Source of the DNA: Actinobacteria bacterium OV320
GTDB lineage: Bacteria; Actinomycetota; Actinomycetes; Streptomycetales; Streptomycetaceae
Direction: 5' to 3'
NCBI GenBank assembly: GCA_001298545.1
Contig: LJCX01000005.1
Location: 62,001 to 126,000, forward strand
Length of the DNA stretch: 64,000 nt
Shown here: piece by piece, positions 59,177 to 64,000 of the stretch
How the letters are laid out: every line of letters starts with the position of its first letter
Numbering within the stretch: the stretch's first letter is position 1
Translations under genes and position numbers: made by a program
The notes under the pieces: generated by a model
What the model saw: only the letters and a program-made list of their open reading frames with translations
What the model was told of the DNA's origin: nothing
The model's database searches: none

Positions 59177-61460
59177 TGGAGGCGCTGCGTTCGTCGGATC
59201 CCGCGCACATCGCGGGACATCGTCTGCTCGGGCGGCTCGGCGCCGGTGGCATGGGCGTGGTGTACCTGGCCCGCACGCCGGGCGGAGCGCTGGTGGCGCT
59301 GAAGGTGCTGCTCGCCGAGTACGCCGAGGAGCCGGACTTCAGGGAGCGGTTCCGCCGGGAGGTCGAGGTCGCCCGGCGGGTCGACAGTCCCTGGGCGGTA
59401 CCGCTGGTGGACGCCGACCCGGACGCCGAGGCGCCCTGGCTGACGACGGCGTTCGTCCCGGCACCGTCGCTGGGCGAGGCGGTGGCCGCGTACGGGCCCC
59501 TGGCCGAGCACGGGGTACGGCTGCTCGGCGCCCGCCTGGCCGAGGCGCTGGGCGCGGTGCACCGGGTCGGCCTGGTCCACCGGGACCTCAAGCCGGGCAA
59601 CGTGCTGATCGCCCACGACGGACCCCGGCTCATCGACTTCGGCATAGCCCGGGCGCCGCAGGACACGGCGCTCACGGCGACCGGTCTGGTGGTCGGCACT
59701 CCCGGCTATCTGTCGCCCGAGCAGGCCCAGGACGGCGGCGACGGCATCGGCCCGGCGAGCGACGTGTTCGCCCTCGGGTGTGTCCTGGCGTTCGCGGCGA
59801 CCGGCCGGGCGCCGTTCGGCAGCGGACCGGTGGACGCCCTGCTGTACCGGGCCGTGCACGATCCGGCGGACCTCGACGGGGTGCCCTCGGAGCTGCTGGC
59901 GGTGCTGGAGCGCTGTCTGGAGAAGGACCCGGCCCGGCGGCCGGACGCCGGGGAACTGGCGCGGGAACTGGTACGGGAACCGGCGGCCGACGGCGCTCCG
60001 CGGGACGCGGAGACGGCCGAGTGGTTGCCCGAGCCGGTGACCCGGCTGATCGCCGAGCGATCGGCCGCCGCGCTCGCGCTGCCGGACATCGAGCACACGC
60101 AGGTGCCGTCGGCCGCGTCGGCCACCTCGGTGCCGACGGATTCCGGGCCCGCGGACTCCCTGCCGGCCGGCTCGGACCCGGCTGACGCCCGCCCGGCGGG
60201 CTCCGACCCGCACGAGACGTCTCCGTCGCTGGAGCCGCAGGACGCCCGCCCGGCCGGCCGACGCCGCTTCCTCCTGCTCGCCGGGGGGGCCGTGGCGCTG
60301 GCGGCGGGCGCGGGCGGGACCTGGTGGGCGGTCGCCCGGGACGGCGACTCGGCAGGCGGCAGTCCCGCCGCCGCGTCCTCGGGGCGCCCGGTGCACACCG
60401 TCGCGCTGCACGGTGACCTCAGCGGCCCGCAGCGGGAGACGGGCCGGGCCCAGGAGCGCGGACTGCGGCTGGCCGTCGCGGAGTTCAACGCACGCGGCGA
60501 CGCCCCGTTCACCGTGAAGGTCAGGGCCGTCGACGACGGAGGCGACCCGACCGTCGCGGCCCGGCTCGCCGCGGAACTCGCGGACGATCCGGCGGTCCTC
60601 GCCGTGGTCGGCCCGACCACGGACGCCACGGCGCAGACGGCGCTCGCGAAGTACGACGCCGGGCTGCTGCCGGTCGTCGGCGTGTCCCCCGGCGCGACCA
60701 ACCTCACCTACTTGGGGTTCCGCTCGTTCTTCCACGCCCGGCTGCCCGACTCCGTGCTGCCTGTCTTCGTCGGCAACTACCTTCGGGGTACGGCACGTTC
60801 GCGCAAGGTCGGCATCGTCCTGGACCGCCCGGCCGGCAACTACGGCACAGAGCTGGGCAGTTCCTTGAGCAGGTCCCTCACCGGCGTACAGCAGCCGTCG
60901 GTGCCGGAGGTGGTCAGCGCGATGCGGCGTGACTTCGGGAACGCGGTGGACTCGCTGCTCGCCGCCGACGCCGACTCCGTCTTCTTCGCCGGCCTGGCCG
61001 ACCGGGGGGCCTCGATCGCCGTCACCTTGCGGGAACGCTCCTTCCAGGGTGCCCGCGTGTCCGGCCCCGCGCTGCTCGACGGGCAGTTCCTGACGGACGC
61101 TCAGGAGGCTGCGGAGGGCTGGGTGATGGTGGCTCCGGTCATCGACGCGACCCGCAAGCCCGAGGCGAAGAAGTTCGCCGCCGCCTACCGCGAACGCTTC
61201 AAGGAAGCGCCGCCACGGTACGCGGCGGAGGCGTACGACGTGACCGGGATGCTGCTGGAGGCCCTGACCGGGCTGCCCGCGCAGAGCCGCACCCGGGCGA
61301 ACCTTCTCGCGGCCGTGCGAGCGGCCAAGTACCAGGGCATCACGAAGGCGTTCGCCTTCCAGAAGACTGGTCAGCTCGTCATCGACGGCACCGGTGGCTT
61401 CCTCTGGCGGGTCGAGCAGGGCGACTTCGTGTACGGCGGCCCCGCGCCGATCACCGTCTG

Positions 61461-61461
<1 letters not shown>
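59176..61461 (+). CDS. Receptor-like Ser/Thr kinase with extracellular branched-chain-type ligand-binding domain (copy 1)
   Basis: A 761-residue protein with a cytoplasmic Hanks-type kinase at about 15-275: Gly-loop GRLGAGGMGVVYLAR, Lys in VALKVLLAEY, HRDLKPGN near 135, DFG in LIDFGIARAP near 154 and TPGYLSPEQA. After a Pro/Asp/Ser-rich juxtamembrane segment comes GRRRFLLLAGGAVALAAGAG (about 360-385), an RR-containing membrane segment, then a Peripla_BP_6-like domain (about 405-761) resembling leucine/isoleucine/valine-binding proteins: HTVALHGDLSGPQRETGRAQ, VAVVGPTTDATAQTALAKYD and GWVMVAPVIDATRKPEAKKF. The kinase should be switched by ligand binding outside. It overlaps the lipoprotein upstream and the second kinase downstream. 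Confidence 0.93.
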
Positions 61462-63677
<2,216 letters not shown>

Positions 63678-64000
63678 GGGGGCTTCGGGGCGCCGTGGCT
63701 GGAGATCATGAACGTTCCATTGCTCCATAAAGAAGAAATTTGAGCAGATGGTATCCAATTGCTTTGATCCGCCAGTGGATGCGGATTGTTGCGCATATTG
63801 TCCGTGCTCTGATGTGGAACAAAACAGGGCAGTTCGCGAGGCATCGCGGTCAGGTTCTCCGGTGCCGGCTGTGCAGTCATTCCCGTTCACCGCTACCCGA
63901 GCCATGCACTGATCGCGGAGTTCGCAGGCATGCGCAGCACCGGCAAGACCACGCCCTGTCTCCCGGATTGGATCACAGAATGACCCAGCTGGTGAAGAGG
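63678..64000. other. AT-richer right edge, no supported gene
   Basis: 323 bases with clearly lower GC (for example around 63720-63820). An ATG at 63979 (MTQLVKR) could begin a gene beyond the window; it is not supported by a ribosome-binding site. Short frames here show no codon bias. It may be the border of a foreign segment. Confidence 0.35.

Overview
The window is chromosomal DNA from a Streptomyces-type actinomycete. It is very GC-rich with strong third-position GC bias, has many GTG and leaderless starts and few recognisable Shine-Dalgarno promoters, and carries typical actinobacterial families (a BTAD/NB-ARC AfsR-like regulator, an NsrR-type Rrf2 protein with Asp/Cys cluster ligands, F420-NADP reductase, a DmdR/IdeR-type iron regulon, EfeUOB, bldA-era serine/threonine kinases). 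The gene order glnE - glnA2 - nadE - panB resembles the S. coelicolor core chromosome around SCO2234-SCO2256 (from memory, not searched). No rRNA, tRNA, CRISPR array or intact insertion sequence was seen.

Layout. 1-6.2 kb: the end of a PAP2-type membrane enzyme, a divergent LysR/EamA pair, glnE and a VOC protein. 6.2-7.6 kb: an unrecognised gene behind an unusually AT-rich promoter. 7.7-11.9 kb: glnA2 (gamma-glutamylpolyamine synthetase type), a nitric-oxide-detoxifying flavohaemoglobin (hmp) and an nsrR-type regulator; hmp and nsrR share a 23-bp operator. 12-19.2 kb: DUF3105/DUF305 membrane pair, a secreted sedolisin protease, NAD synthase, a small P-loop phosphotransferase, a tandem repeat, and an SRPBCC-MarR operon. 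19.3-24.4 kb: a disrupted MFS gene, an endonuclease/phosphatase-fold protein, and a DHA2 efflux pump with its TetR regulator. 24.5-31 kb: panB, a DrrAB-like ABC exporter preceded by six helically phased repeats, and a large AfsR-like regulator. 31-34.9 kb: site-2 protease, F420-NADP reductase, small conserved proteins, methionine aminopeptidase.

34.9-43.8 kb is an iron/haem region: haem oxygenase, a PhzF protein, a FecCD-type permease and its ATPase, then efeO-efeB-efeU and a lipoprotein, with three iron boxes. Together they would import haem or ferric chelates, open the haem ring and take up released iron. 43.8-57 kb: Prim-Pol protein, TetR, oxidoreductase, Bcr/CflA pump, serine hydrolase, Rsm22 methyltransferase, PhoD phosphatase, SDR, D,D-carboxypeptidase, a MacB-like ABC pair. 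57-63.7 kb: DoxX, MazG-like, then a lipoprotein gene translationally coupled to two paralogous receptor-like kinases, each a cytoplasmic Ser/Thr kinase joined through an internal RR-containing (Tat-like) membrane segment to an extracellular leucine/branched-chain-type ligand-binding domain. That three-gene unit is the most interesting system here. The last 320 bases are AT-richer and hold no gene I can support.
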